Assembly: GCF_046244365.1 (NCBI RefSeq) | Contig: NZ_CP176395.1 | Span: 4,650,001-4,714,000 of the forward strand | Direction of reading: 5' to 3' | DNA from: Paenibacillus_V sp046244365 | GTDB lineage: Bacteria; Bacillota; Bacilli; Paenibacillales; NBRC-103111 | Length of the DNA: 64,000 nucleotides | Shown: positions 17,291 to 26,154 of the stretch, piece by piece | Position numbering within the stretch: position 1 is the first letter of the stretch | How the letters are laid out: each line of letters opens with the position of its first letter | Position numbers and translations under genes: made by a program | The notes under the pieces: model-generated | Databases searched by the model: none | Seen by the model: the letters and a program-made list of their open reading frames with translations, nothing else | Told to the model about the DNA's origin: nothing

Positions 17291-17296
17291 ATTTCT

Positions 17297-17443
17297 CAAC
17301 TGTTCGACTTAGGCGAAGGACTTCAGGCTTACAAATTCGTAGTGCTTTACGACAACGACTACCTGTTGACGTTCTTCACGCAGGCCGGAGCGCACGACGA
17401 GGAGGTGGAACAATGGCTAAAGGAGCAAGCGGAAAGAAGTTGA
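17297..17443 (+). pseudogene. 3' end of an unknown gene, 5' part lost
   Basis: A GC-richer stretch whose frame reads QLFDLGEGLQAYKFVVLYDN, continues TFFTQAGAHDEEVEQWL and ends at TGA 17443. The composition looks coding, but there is no start codon or ribosome site at its left edge. It overlaps the next ORF by 31 bases in another frame, as phage genes often do. Family not recognised. Confidence 0.4.
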
Positions 17444-17622
17444 CGGCGAACGAATTGGTTCTCCAGAAGCTGAAAGAGACGTTCGATCGGAACGAAAACG
17501 TCACAGCCGACAGCAACGGGACTAACGTTTGTGGCCTATCCCAAACCCTTGCCCGGCAATGCCCCTTTGATCGCCGCATATTCGGCCACCCCATTCCCCA
17601 TATGTATTGCACATCATATTGA
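17413..17622 (+). CDS. Short ORF, probably a truncated phage- or element-type gene
   Basis: ATG at 17413 has GGAGGTGG directly upstream, so translation is plausible. The first 47 residues (MAKGASGKKLTANELVLQKL ...) are charged and helical and continue the GC-rich stretch of the preceding fragment. After about residue 50 the composition changes to nonspecific sequence, which suggests the gene is fused to unrelated DNA. Not recognised. Together with 17297-17443 this looks like a two-gene scar of an integrated element. Confidence 0.35.
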   Translation: MAKGASGKKLTANELVLQKLKETFDRNENVTADSNGTNVCGLSQTLARQCPFDRRIFGHPIPHMYCTSY

Positions 17623-18271
17623 TTGGTTAGGGCTTTGTATTTGTTACTATCCTCATATATCCCATGATGGGATAAACGCACCGCATTTGATTGGCATTAT
17701 CCGCAAATAATGGATAAAATGTAAGTATTCATGCATATCCTTCCACGTATTTCTTGATCTCTTTATTTAGATCATAGAGATTTTCGTTCATCTTCATAGA
17801 TACTGCTTGATGTGTTCATATTTTCATTCTACGGAGAGTTCTTCGAGCTCGCTACGAACTAAAAGGGTGCGATAACTTTTCGGTGATTAACATAGTAGCA
17901 TACCCATGTTGTTTATGGATATCATCACCCCAGGGGAGTGAATAGAATTTGTCTGACTAAGTACTGATGTCCTCCAAAAGACATATGCATATGCAGAAGA
18001 GCAGATTGGTTGAAAGTCTGTTCCCTCACCTTTCAACAGATCACTGGAATCCTTCTCGGAATGCCGCCTGCTGCTGCCAATGCGATATAGCGCCCCATAG
18101 AATGAACGATGACCGAGACGGATGTGGGTGTGCTTCTACTGCTGATCCCCCTTTTCACAAAAAACCAATCGATAGCCATTCGAAATGTCATCATCGCTAC
18201 TTCTTTGACCTCATATTTCTCACGTCCCGCAAACATCCGCCAAAGGTGGGTATTATTTAAGGAGGTTAATT
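17623..18271. other. 649-base region without a recognisable gene
   Basis: Both strands carry short ORFs (for example 18033-18236 on the minus strand) with no ribosome site or family signature. The last 20 bases hold the AAGGAGG of the next gene. Nothing further can be supported. Confidence 0.5.
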
Positions 18272-18970
18272 ATGTTGAGGAAGAGTACAAATTCAGGTAG
18301 AAGGTCTGCAGTAATTACTGGGGTGTTGTTAATAGCCGGGTTGGTTACAGGTATATTTAGTGTTGTTCCTGTTATAGATGGAGCAGACTACCTTGTCAAA
18401 GCTTCTACAAATGAAAATCAGGTACTAATAGGAGCATTTTTCCAGTTGTTAATGGTTGTTGCATATGTTGGTATTCCTATTTTGATGTATCCGATTATAA
18501 GCAAGCATAATAAAGGTTTAGCTCTTGGATCTGTTGCTTTCGGCATCATTGCGGGTGTGTTCATTATTATTGGTGTAATCATACTTCTGTTGCTATTGAC
18601 ATTAAGTTACGAATTTGCAAAAGTTGGAACTCTGAATGGTTCGTATTTCCAGACCCTGGGTGCATTGTTACGGGAAGGACGTGATTTGGTGAACCATGTG
18701 GCAACGACACTGGCATTTGTTTTGGCTATGTTCTTGTTTAACTGCATATTTTACCAAACAAAATTAGTTCCACGTTGGTTGTCCGTTTCGGGTCTAATTG
18801 GGTCTACATTGTCCATATTGGCAAGCTTATTATTTATGATTCGCTTCATCGGTCTGGATGCAACCTACATGATGTTGAACATTCTAATAGCCTTTCAACA
18901 ATTGGCTTTGGCTATATGGCTAATCATGAAAGGATTCAACCGGACGGAACAGGATTCTGTATCCAATTAA
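18272..18970 (+). CDS. DUF4386-family integral membrane protein
   Basis: 232 residues with about six hydrophobic segments, the first starting at residue 13 (AVITGVLLIAGLVTGIFSVV). Pattern and length agree with DUF4386 proteins: a TG-F-V motif in the first helix, then ADYLVKAS, a long Leu/Ile-rich helix, and W.SxxGLIG before the fifth. Function unknown. The start has AAGGAGG seven bases upstream. It is followed after 33 bases by a methyltransferase on the same strand, possibly co-transcribed. Confidence 0.75.
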   Translation: MLRKSTNSGRRSAVITGVLLIAGLVTGIFSVVPVIDGADYLVKASTNENQVLIGAFFQLLMVVAYVGIPILMYPIISKHNKGLALGSVAFGIIAGVFIIIGVIILLLLLTLSYEFAKVGTLNGSYFQTLGALLREGRDLVNHVATTLAFVLAMFLFNCIFYQTKLVPRWLSVSGLIGSTLSILASLLFMIRFIGLDATYMMLNILIAFQQLALAIWLIMKGFNRTEQDSVSN

Positions 18971-19003
18971 GAGGAATGCTCTAGAAAAGAAGGTGTAACG
19001 GAA

Positions 19004-19624
19004 ATGAATAAATCAGAAAATTTTTGGGACAAAACAGCAAGTAAATATGATCAAATAGAGATGAAGGATGAACTGACTTACATCAATATAATAAAAAGAA
19101 CGAAAACGCATCTCAATATAAGCGACATTGTTATGGATTACGGCTGTGGGACTGGATTGATAGCAAATGAAATTGCAGAATATGTGAAAGGGATTCATGC
19201 GATTGATATTTCTTCTAATATGATAGGAATTGCAGAAAAAAAGGCAAAAGAGCGAAACATTGCAAATATAAACTATGCTCATTCGACCATTTTTGATGAT
19301 AGGTATAAGAAAGACTCATTTGATGTCATCCTTGTTTTTCATGTTCTGCATTTGTTGGAAGATGAACATGTCGTTCTACGAAGAATTAATGAACTGTTGA
19401 AACCAGGAGGATTATTGATTTCTGCAACACCATGCGTGGGAGAAAAGATATTTCTAAGAAATTTGTTATTCTTTGCAGGAAAAGTTGGGTTAATGCCGAG
19501 TATAAAATCATTTAAAATACGCAATTTAGTAGATACAATTGAGGAAGGGAATTTTTCAATTGTCGAATCGGATTGCTTGAAGAAAAGTTCTCAGGAATAT
19601 TTCATTGTTGCCAGGAAGATTTGA
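19004..19624 (+). CDS. Class I SAM-dependent methyltransferase
   Basis: 206 residues. Motif I is IVMDYGCGTGLIANEIAEYV, strand 2 ends HAIDISSNMIGIAEKKAKE, and the later DVILVFHVLHLLEDEHVVLR and LLKPGGLLISATP segments complete the usual order. The ribosome site AGAAGGTG is somewhat far from the ATG. The substrate is not predictable. It is strongly AT-rich. Confidence 0.82.
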   Translation: MNKSENFWDKTASKYDQIEMKDELTYINIIKRTKTHLNISDIVMDYGCGTGLIANEIAEYVKGIHAIDISSNMIGIAEKKAKERNIANINYAHSTIFDDRYKKDSFDVILVFHVLHLLEDEHVVLRRINELLKPGGLLISATPCVGEKIFLRNLLFFAGKVGLMPSIKSFKIRNLVDTIEEGNFSIVESDCLKKSSQEYFIVARKI

Positions 19625-19696
19625 GATATGTTCTTGTTCCAAGTGACTCTGACCACCCCACCACAAACACAATAGACCAGTCCCATCAGTCTTTTT

Positions 19697-19750
19697 TTAT
19701 GAAGCTGGAGGCTGATGAACATCAAACATATTTCCGAACGGATCATAAAA
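19697..19750 (-). pseudogene. C-terminal tail of a VOC-family gene
   Basis: The minus strand reads FYDPFGNMFDVHQPPAS then a stop. DPFGN(x)F.VHQ is the usual last strand of glyoxalase-fold proteins. A stop codon lies directly before it, so only 17 codons remain. Confidence 0.45.
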
Positions 19751-19826
19751 CTACGTAAATATTTACCTATTCGATCTACCCTGCCCGATCCGCGACAATT
19801 TCGGCGGGGGATAGCTCGCGAAAGAA

Positions 19827-20336
19827 ATGCGCTTCAAAGATTTGCCGTTCGCGATTGCTAATGCAATGCAGCAGCGAACGCTACTGCTCCATCATCTCTT
19901 TGCACAGTATGCTGGTAGCACGACAAACCTGATCGAGGACGATCAGGCCGTCAGCTATGCCTTTCTGAATACGAACGGCGGTAACCACAACGAATCCGAT
20001 ACCGTAGTGGCCATGACGTTCCAAAATATATGCCGAACATTCCGTCATGGCGAAGCCGGCCGAAGGAGTCAAGGCTCGATCGTTTGGCTGCAGCACCGGA
20101 CTACGGAGATGCAGAAGCTGTATCCGCAAGTCTTTGAGAATTATGCCGCCCAAGCAGGCGATACGTATGAAATCGGCGGTAACTTCTATATCGGCGAGCT
20201 CCTATGGCTGCCGAATGTGCCGGCAGCCTATCATGGTGCTAACGTCCCGTTAGCTGAAGTATTTAGGCAGCTCATTGTTAATATGATCTCGATAATCAAT
20301 AGTTTAGTGATTTATTTTCTTTTTAATAATTTATGA
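19827..20336 (+). CDS. Hypothetical ORF, possibly a gene remnant
   Basis: 169 codons in a GC-richer patch inside AT-rich DNA. The middle (residues about 30-140, e.g. AGDTYEIGGNFYIGELLWLP) looks coding, but there is no good ribosome site. The last 25 residues are low-complexity hydrophobic sequence running into the next gene's 3' end. I do not recognise a family. It could be a fragment fused to intergenic DNA. Confidence 0.3.
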   Translation: MRFKDLPFAIANAMQQRTLLLHHLFAQYAGSTTNLIEDDQAVSYAFLNTNGGNHNESDTVVAMTFQNICRTFRHGEAGRRSQGSIVWLQHRTTEMQKLYPQVFENYAAQAGDTYEIGGNFYIGELLWLPNVPAAYHGANVPLAEVFRQLIVNMISIINSLVIYFLFNNL

Positions 20337-20770
20337 ATACTCGACGGCTGTAAGCCGGCTTGAAAAAGCAATTTAATATTGAAACCTGATTTCCCGTAGC
20401 TTAAACGATACCAATAATAATTTATATATTCTATCACGGAAAAAACATAAATTAACATACCTACAATTAGGTCTCTTTTACTCTGTGCGAGCATTATCAA
20501 TAAAATAATTACTAACACAGCTAGAAAAAGATTCATACTTCTAAGCACAATCAGGGTTTTCAGCATTATAAATGGTTTCTGTTTACCTGTTGAATAAGAT
20601 CTAAATACCCAATATAAAACACCTTGAAATAATATAAAAACTAGGAATGATAGCGCAAGCAAGCTCGCAACTCCCAAATCTAAATATATTTTATATACAA
20701 CCAAAAAAGAAAAAGCGGCTGCTAACTCACCCAACGCAAGATTCAATAGGTGTTTTCTTAGTTTTCTCAT
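20312..20770 (-). CDS. Small integral membrane protein, unknown family
   Basis: 152 residues from ATG 20770 (GGAGGTTT upstream). Four membrane segments can be drawn: about residues 15-32, 36-55, 80-97 and 103-120. The C-terminus is basic and cytoplasmic (KLLKRK). No catalytic motif. It stands alone with a clear family-1 repeat upstream. Confidence 0.6.
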   Translation of the reverse strand: MRKLRKHLLNLALGELAAAFSFLVVYKIYLDLGVASLLALSFLVFILFQGVLYWVFRSYSTGKQKPFIMLKTLIVLRSMNLFLAVLVIILLIMLAQSKRDLIVGMLIYVFSVIEYINYYWYRLSYGKSGFNIKLLFQAGLQPSSIHKLLKRK

Positions 20771-20849
20771 AAACCTCCATTTAAAGCACATCAAACAGTC
20801 TTTGATCGAATTGATGTTTTCATTTTATCACATCAGATTGTTAAGCATT

Positions 20850-20902
20850 ACTGCCCGTTACTTCAATAAACAAAAAAAGGAGCTGCCGCACAGGTGCTCC
20901 TC
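20850..20902 (+). repeat. Family-1 repeat, copy 3 (best example)
   Basis: CTGCCCGTTACTTCAATAAA, then a run of A, then the hairpin GGAGCTGCCGC ... GGTGCTCC. On the minus strand it reads hairpin, T-run, TTTATTGAAGTAACGGGCAG, then the membrane-protein gene. Confidence 0.65.
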
Positions 20903-21049
20903 TAATTTCGTACCCTTCAGCAGCGAGGCTGCCAATCTAATGAAGTGCGATCCGGCACGGCCCCGTCCCGTACTGGTGCTTCGTCGGTAAAGCCATTAGG
21001 CCGCCTTGGCAGGACGCCAGTGTTCAGTGTAAAGATATGATTACATTGA

Positions 21050-21832
21050 CTACAGATACGGAGGCTCAGCACCACTTCCTCCTTGGGCTCCCATGCTTCC
21101 GCGTCTGACCTCGTAGATCATCTGATATTGACCATTTTCCTCTCCCTTACGCCAACGTTCCGTGAACACCACTTTATAGATTTCCTTCTCGGCCGTTTCC
21201 TCTACCTTCGTTTCCCGCTCAACGTCATAGCCGTCAATTTGCAGCTTAACCACTCCTTCTTCCTTGGGGAATCGGTCTTTGGTAGTACCACTGCCGGAAG
21301 TAGCAAATTGTACAGCATCTTTTGTAGTAAACGACGGCTTCGGCGGCGATGTGGCATCGATCGCACCCGCTATGAGAACAAACAGAAGCACGGGGGCAAT
21401 AAAGAAGACCACTCGTGTCTTCCTCTTAAGGATCGGGAAAGCATGAATGATGATTCGATCGAAACTAAAGAAAAGTATTGCCGATACTCCCCCCATGATG
21501 CTAAATAGTGAAGAATGAAGCACATAGCCAAAGCAAAGTCCAAAGGCGACATGTAACAAACCAGATACCAACGCCTCACCGGGACCTTTCACTTTCAACT
21601 TAACCGATAATGCTTCGAGTAGCGAAGAAACTAGAACTCCGTAGAGAAAGATAGCGGGAACTGCGTATAATGCAATGATGAATGCCCATGACAAATAATT
21701 TTCAGTCGCGTTCCAGTTTGTTCCTCCTAAAGCTATATTAGTAAAGGAAAACCAAGTGACAATTGCCCAGGATGTGAAATAAGCGGCTGCCAGCTTTCGG
21801 ACAAGCATCCGTCGTAAGTTCGACTGCCTCAA
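21050..21832 (-). CDS. Membrane protein with extracytoplasmic C-terminal domain, unknown family
   Basis: 260 residues if the TTG at 21832 is used, which has GGGGGGA seven bases upstream; an ATG at 21847 has none. Five hydrophobic segments lie in the first 160 residues (e.g. YFTSWAIVTWFSFTNIALGG, ALYAVPAIFLYGVLVSSLL). The last 90 residues are soluble and contain KLQIDGYDVERETKVEETAE and KVVFTERWRKG, suggesting a beta-rich sensor or binding domain. Function not recognised. Confidence 0.55.
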   Translation of the reverse strand: MRQSNLRRMLVRKLAAAYFTSWAIVTWFSFTNIALGGTNWNATENYLSWAFIIALYAVPAIFLYGVLVSSLLEALSVKLKVKGPGEALVSGLLHVAFGLCFGYVLHSSLFSIMGGVSAILFFSFDRIIIHAFPILKRKTRVVFFIAPVLLFVLIAGAIDATSPPKPSFTTKDAVQFATSGSGTTKDRFPKEEGVVKLQIDGYDVERETKVEETAEKEIYKVVFTERWRKGEENGQYQMIYEVRRGSMGAQGGSGAEPPYL

Positions 21833-21899
21833 ATGATATCCCCCCATAAAGAGCTAATAAACCATCGTCTTTAAAATAATTATATTATTGTTTGACGAA

Positions 21900-22020
21900 A
21901 ACTGCCCGTTAGGTTAGCCACCTCCACTTTACTTCGGCAAAAGGGACAAGTTCTTGTAGTTCGTCCGCGACAAGAACTTGTCCGAATGAAATCAAAAACC
22001 CACAAGTTATGCGGGTTTGA
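21900..22020 (+). repeat. Composite: family-1 box followed by family-2 palindrome (copy A1)
   Basis: ACTGCCCGTTAGG (21901-21913) is followed by the palindrome GGACAAGTTCTTGT (21944-21957) / ACAAGAACTTGTCC (21970-21983) and a second hairpin AACCCACAAGTTATGCGGGTT. Here the two repeat families meet in one unit. Confidence 0.6.
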
Positions 22021-22197
22021 AAACTCGCTACTTTCCCGAATGGCGTTTCTATTTGCATCTCGAATGTGTAATTTTTGGCCCTTTTGTTGACAAAGTCATC
22101 CGTCGTTCTGACCGGTTATCATCGTCAAACTTCACCTCAATGTATCTTCATTGAAAAAACTACATTATCGTAGCGTCCTTCCCACGATATCAAACAA

Positions 22198-23451
22198 CTA
22201 AAACGCCGGATCCTCACAGACGTAGACCGGATCGATGGATAGCGGCACCCCGCACGCAAACATTACATATGCTTGAACCGGCAGTTGCTCCTCCCAAATA
22301 CTGTAGATGCCCTCCTCATTCACGTCAAGGGTGTGCGCATCCTTCATCGCATAATTCACCTGCGTTCCGTCTTCCAGGAGCTTTATCTTCACAAGCCGAT
22401 GATTACTGCCGGAAGGCTTCAAGTCCATTAAATGCAGGCTCTCCACCCTCTCGAAGAAATTTTCCGCCAGAAGCCTAGCTTGACTACTCACCGGCGTTCG
22501 GGCCGCAACCATCTTCCATACCCCATCGAGCCCGAGTTGCTCAATCGATACATTGCTAATGAACGTATCCCTGGGTTGCGATTCCAGAACGCCAGCGATC
22601 CCAGGCATCATCAGCTGTGAGACGTACAGCAGCAGACCCAACAGCGCCGCCATATGCTTAATACCGCGATTTGGCTTCGCCTTTCGGAAGAACAGCCAAT
22701 ATACGGCAAAGCCCAACGGCAGCCGGGTGTCGTTCAACGTAAGCGTAAACCCGCCAAGCAAAAAATAGCCGATAAGCTTCCACGCAAGTCCGTTCTCCGG
22801 TTCCGAATGTTTGCGATATAACACCGCTAGCACGACAATCAACAGCAGCGTAAAGAGGATCGGCAACCAGAATGCTGCATACTCCCCTGGCAATTGTCGG
22901 TATCCGTATAAGTAGAAACCCGAGAAACGTACATTAGCCCCGTGCTCAAACTTCTCGCGGTCCGCATCATCAATGAAAAGTGCGGATACATTCCCCGGCC
23001 CATCACCCGTGCCGAAACTGCCCCCGAGCAGGTCGTGCCCTGCAGCGTCGGTAACCTGCCATTTCGTATAACTTCCTGTGCTCGTAAAGGATTCGTTCGC
23101 AATAAGATATGTCGATAGCAGTTGCCCGGAGGTTCGATTCGGATGAGGGATGGTATTTAGTTGAATGTAGAAATCCTTCTCTCGCTTCGCGACTTTTTCC
23201 AAAACAATTTTCGTATCGAACTTCTCTTCGATCACAAGATTCAACCGCTTCTCTTCGCCGTCCCGTTTCGGAATCCATTCCGGCTTTAAGAAGAATTCTG
23301 TTTCGATACCTTCCTTCACAAGCGACAACGTATACCCGTCTTGGTGAGTGATTCGTTCGAATACCTCTTCGCTGCGGTTCTGGTAGAGCCAGTTTGCCGC
23401 GATTAGGATGACGACGACCAATACGATGCCGAACGAGAGCTTCCATTTCAA
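22198..23451 (-). CDS. Membrane protein with N-terminal signal anchor, unknown family
   Basis: 417 residues from TTG 23451 (GAGGGG upstream). One N-terminal membrane segment (SFGIVLVVVILIAANWLY), an extracytoplasmic domain of about 170 residues, then four membrane segments in the middle (e.g. WLPILFTLLLIVVLAVLY, LIGYFLLGGFTLTL) and a soluble C-terminal domain of about 140 residues. The C-terminal part has alternating hydrophobic strands. No family recognised and no operon partner. Confidence 0.6.
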   Translation of the reverse strand: MKWKLSFGIVLVVVILIAANWLYQNRSEEVFERITHQDGYTLSLVKEGIETEFFLKPEWIPKRDGEEKRLNLVIEEKFDTKIVLEKVAKREKDFYIQLNTIPHPNRTSGQLLSTYLIANESFTSTGSYTKWQVTDAAGHDLLGGSFGTGDGPGNVSALFIDDADREKFEHGANVRFSGFYLYGYRQLPGEYAAFWLPILFTLLLIVVLAVLYRKHSEPENGLAWKLIGYFLLGGFTLTLNDTRLPLGFAVYWLFFRKAKPNRGIKHMAALLGLLLYVSQLMMPGIAGVLESQPRDTFISNVSIEQLGLDGVWKMVAARTPVSSQARLLAENFFERVESLHLMDLKPSGSNHRLVKIKLLEDGTQVNYAMKDAHTLDVNEEGIYSIWEEQLPVQAYVMFACGVPLSIDPVYVCEDPAF

Positions 23452-23636
23452 AACGCTATTCCCCTCTCTAGGCCAGGGTGCTGTCCGGCTGAGATCTGCA
23501 TTTTGTCCCGATAGCATAGGTAAACGTTACCTGATACTATGATGATTGTACATATGATAAATCCTTTGTTTAGATGTACTATCTCATAACGATATTTGTT
23601 AAGACGCAAAATATTACCGAAATAATTGTGTTATCC

Positions 23637-23733
23637 TGCCCGTTGAGACATATCGAAGCACTTATCCGCTTTGTCACTTTTGCCAAACAGATAAACAGAC
23701 AGACCGTCATCGCAGAGGAACGGTCTTTTTCTT
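23637..23733 (+). repeat. Family-1 repeat, copy 5, with a separate hairpin
   Basis: CTGCCCGTTGAG at 23637-23648, then AGACCGT (23701-23707) / ACGGTCT (23720-23726) followed by TTTTT. The box-to-hairpin gap is longer than in the other copies. The rest of 23452-23865 shows no gene. Confidence 0.45.
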
Positions 23734-23865
23734 CTTCTTAAGCTAGAGGTTTTTTTCGTAAAGAATGATCGTCTATTTCTAAACGTAGCCTGCCATGCAT
23801 CTTTCCAATCAAAAAAATCGTAGTATGGTGTGTCAAGAGAGTTCGAGTGCAAAGAGAGGATGACC

Positions 23866-24438
23866 ATGAAAGAAGAGCGATTAGTCATCGAAGCGCAGCA
23901 GGGTAGCGAGGCAGCCGTTGAGTTGCTTATTCGCCTTACGTACGATGATATCTATCGATTTATCCGCTGGAAGGTTCATGATGCCGAGCTGGCCTGGGAT
24001 CTGGCTCAACTGACCTACGAGAAAGCGTGGAAAAAATTGCATGTTTACCAAAGCGAGCAAGGACGTTTTCGGGCATGGCTGTTAGCAATCGCCCATCATG
24101 TCTGTATCGACCACGCCCGCAGCAAATCGGCGAGACAAGCCGGCATGCACGACCATTTGTCGGATGAAGTGCCGAACAAAGCGGATCTGCTGGACGGCGT
24201 CCTTATGCGCGAGGAGATCAAAGAAGTATACGCAGCCATTCTCGACTTGCCGGACAATCAACGCGACGCGCTGCTTCTGCGTTATAAGCATGATCTAACC
24301 TTCGGAGAGATGGCCGCTGTTACCGGTGAATCCGAATCGACCGTAAAATCGAGAGTCAGACGCTCGCTTATTCGACTGCGTGACATGCTTATGCCTTCCG
24401 CCGAAGCTCGTTTGTACAAGAAGGGGGAGAAACAATGA
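23866..24438 (+). CDS. ECF-type RNA polymerase sigma factor
   Basis: 190 residues from the ATG at 23866 (GAGAGG upstream). Region 2 is DIYRFIRWKVHDAELAWDLA ... RAWLLAIAHHVCIDHARS, which binds the -10 element and core polymerase; region 4 is LPDNQRDALLLRYKHDLTFG ... ESTVKSRVRRSLIRLRDML. It heads a four-gene operon (sigma, membrane partner, ABC ATPase, ABC permease) joined by start/stop overlaps, so it probably governs its own operon in response to a cell-envelope or peptide signal sensed by the partner. Confidence 0.92.
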   Translation: MKEERLVIEAQQGSEAAVELLIRLTYDDIYRFIRWKVHDAELAWDLAQLTYEKAWKKLHVYQSEQGRFRAWLLAIAHHVCIDHARSKSARQAGMHDHLSDEVPNKADLLDGVLMREEIKEVYAAILDLPDNQRDALLLRYKHDLTFGEMAAVTGESESTVKSRVRRSLIRLRDMLMPSAEARLYKKGEKQ

Positions 24439-25262
24439 AGGATCGAAAAGGAAAACCGGGCGACTCGTTCCCTCAGCATCAAACAGACGATTTGACGGAC
24501 GAATCGCTCGAACAGCTTGCCCGCAAAATTGCGCTTCTGCCGGAGCCTCCTCCGCCCCGCGGCTTCGTTGAGTCAGCGATGGCGAACTGGAGAAAATCGC
24601 AGCGCGTATTGCCCCCGCCCGTCATGCCTGCCCCTTTCTCCTTTCGGCAAAAGGTGCAGACGATATATGCACAGGGCTTGTGGAAGGATATTGCTCTAGG
24701 ACTTCTCTTGTTTGTGGGGGGCATTGTTTTTTTGTTGGTTACACATCTGGTTCCTTCTACCTTGATTCTCCCGATAGTCGGCTGCATTCCGCTGCTTGTC
24801 GTCTTATCCAACACGGCCCGGCTTGCCAATTGCGGAATGAGCGAGCTCACCCGAAGTTTACGCCTCCCGCTTCAGTGGTATATGCAAGCCAGATTGCTGG
24901 CGATAGGCATGATTTCGCTCGTCATTAATGGCATTACCCTATTCGTGCTTTATCCGGCAGGGGAAGGCGCGCTTATGCTGCGGCTCGCTCTGCTGTGGAG
25001 CATACCGACGCTTCTCAATACGGCTGCTGCGCTGAGCCTTGCCGCACGCATCCGCAACTTCGGCCAACTGGCCGCTATGCTCGTCCTACTTCCCGTGTGC
25101 TGGCTGGTCCTGCTGACAAATCAGTCGGTTATAAACTGGACGGTTTCTATCGATATCGTGCGGCTCGGGGGATTGGCGGCCCTGGCGGCTCTTCTATTAG
25201 GCGGAAGCCTCATCATTAACGGGAGTTATTTGAAAAAAGGAGGTTTTCTGCATGGAGCTTGA
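24435..25262 (+). CDS. Polytopic membrane protein, probable anti-sigma partner
   Basis: 275 residues; the ATG overlaps the sigma stop by four bases. The N-terminal 90 residues are cytoplasmic and charged (TDDLTDESLEQLARKIALLP), and six membrane segments follow (about 90-260). There is no HxxxCxxC zinc motif, so it is not a standard zinc-type anti-sigma. Position and topology suggest it holds the sigma factor at the membrane, but this is an inference. Alternatively it is a third transporter subunit. Confidence 0.65.
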   Translation: MKDRKGKPGDSFPQHQTDDLTDESLEQLARKIALLPEPPPPRGFVESAMANWRKSQRVLPPPVMPAPFSFRQKVQTIYAQGLWKDIALGLLLFVGGIVFLLVTHLVPSTLILPIVGCIPLLVVLSNTARLANCGMSELTRSLRLPLQWYMQARLLAIGMISLVINGITLFVLYPAGEGALMLRLALLWSIPTLLNTAAALSLAARIRNFGQLAAMLVLLPVCWLVLLTNQSVINWTVSIDIVRLGGLAALAALLLGGSLIINGSYLKKGGFLHGA

Positions 25263-26154
25263 GCTGTATAACATTCATCATCAATACGGCAAAAAACGGA
25301 TTTTACAAAACCTCTCCCTTACGCTGACGCCTGGAGTGTACGGTCTGCTAGGGCCGAACGGGACGGGAAAAACGACGCTGATGCGAATTATCGCCGACGT
25401 TCTGTATCCGACAAGCGGGCAAGTTCTGCTGAACGGGCAGGACAAAAATATAATGGGCGACCTTTACCGGGCTCAAATCGGCTATCTTCCGCAGGATTTG
25501 GGGATGTATAGTCATTTTACGGCGCGTAAGTTTCTCTACTTCATTGCCGCTCTGAAAGGACTGTCCAAAGAAGAAGCCGGCGAGCGAATACAAAGCTTGG
25601 CCCAAATCGTCAACCTTTCCGACCAGCTGGACGTAAAATGCGGCAAATATTCCGGCGGGATGAAGCGTCGTCTCGGGATTGTGCAAGCTTTGCTCAATAA
25701 TCCTCGGATTCTGGTTTTGGACGAGCCGACGGTCGGTCTTGATCCGATGGAACGCGTTCGTTTCCGAAACCTGATATCCGAAATATCCGGCGATCGCATC
25801 GTCATTCTCTCCACCCATATTGTGCCCGACATCGATCATATTGCCAAGGATGTGTTTCTGATGGGTCAAGGCAGTATATTGCGGCAGGGAACGATTAAAG
25901 AGCTCATCTCCGAGGTGCAGGGTGAAGTATGGCAGGTCGTCGTGCCCGCACGCTTGCTGGCGCAAATCGAGGAAAAAGGCACAGTAGTCAACATGCTGCA
26001 GCTGGATTCCGGGCTGGAATTGCGGGTTGTCGGCAAACAAGCGCCCCACCCCGATGCGATTCAGGTCGCACCGTGTCTGGAAGATGTTTATATGAGCTAT
26101 TTCCGCTCGTTGGAGAGCGAAAAACCGTTTACGAAGGAGACCGCATTCCGATGA
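25252..26154 (+). CDS. ABC transporter ATP-binding protein
   Basis: 300 residues. Walker A GPNGTGKTT (about residue 36), Q-loop YLPQD, signature YSGGMKRRLG, Walker B ILVLDEPTVGLD and the His switch STH are all present. A further 80 residues follow the core domain, as in DrrA/CcmA-type exporters. Overlaps its neighbours at both ends, so it is co-translated with the permease. The substrate may be a peptide antibiotic or lipid, judging only from the sigma context. Confidence 0.92.
   Translation: MELELYNIHHQYGKKRILQNLSLTLTPGVYGLLGPNGTGKTTLMRIIADVLYPTSGQVLLNGQDKNIMGDLYRAQIGYLPQDLGMYSHFTARKFLYFIAALKGLSKEEAGERIQSLAQIVNLSDQLDVKCGKYSGGMKRRLGIVQALLNNPRILVLDEPTVGLDPMERVRFRNLISEISGDRIVILSTHIVPDIDHIAKDVFLMGQGSILRQGTIKELISEVQGEVWQVVVPARLLAQIEEKGTVVNMLQLDSGLELRVVGKQAPHPDAIQVAPCLEDVYMSYFRSLESEKPFTKETAFR

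Noticed and set aside
18033..18236. 67-codon minus-strand ORF before the DUF4386 gene
   Set aside because: No ribosome site and no family; an overlapping plus-strand frame is equally open, so neither can be called.
20850..20902. Integron attC site
   Set aside because: The box ends in AACGGGCAG and lacks paired RYYYAAC / GTTRRRY core sites with the attC spacer layout; no integron integrase is in the window.
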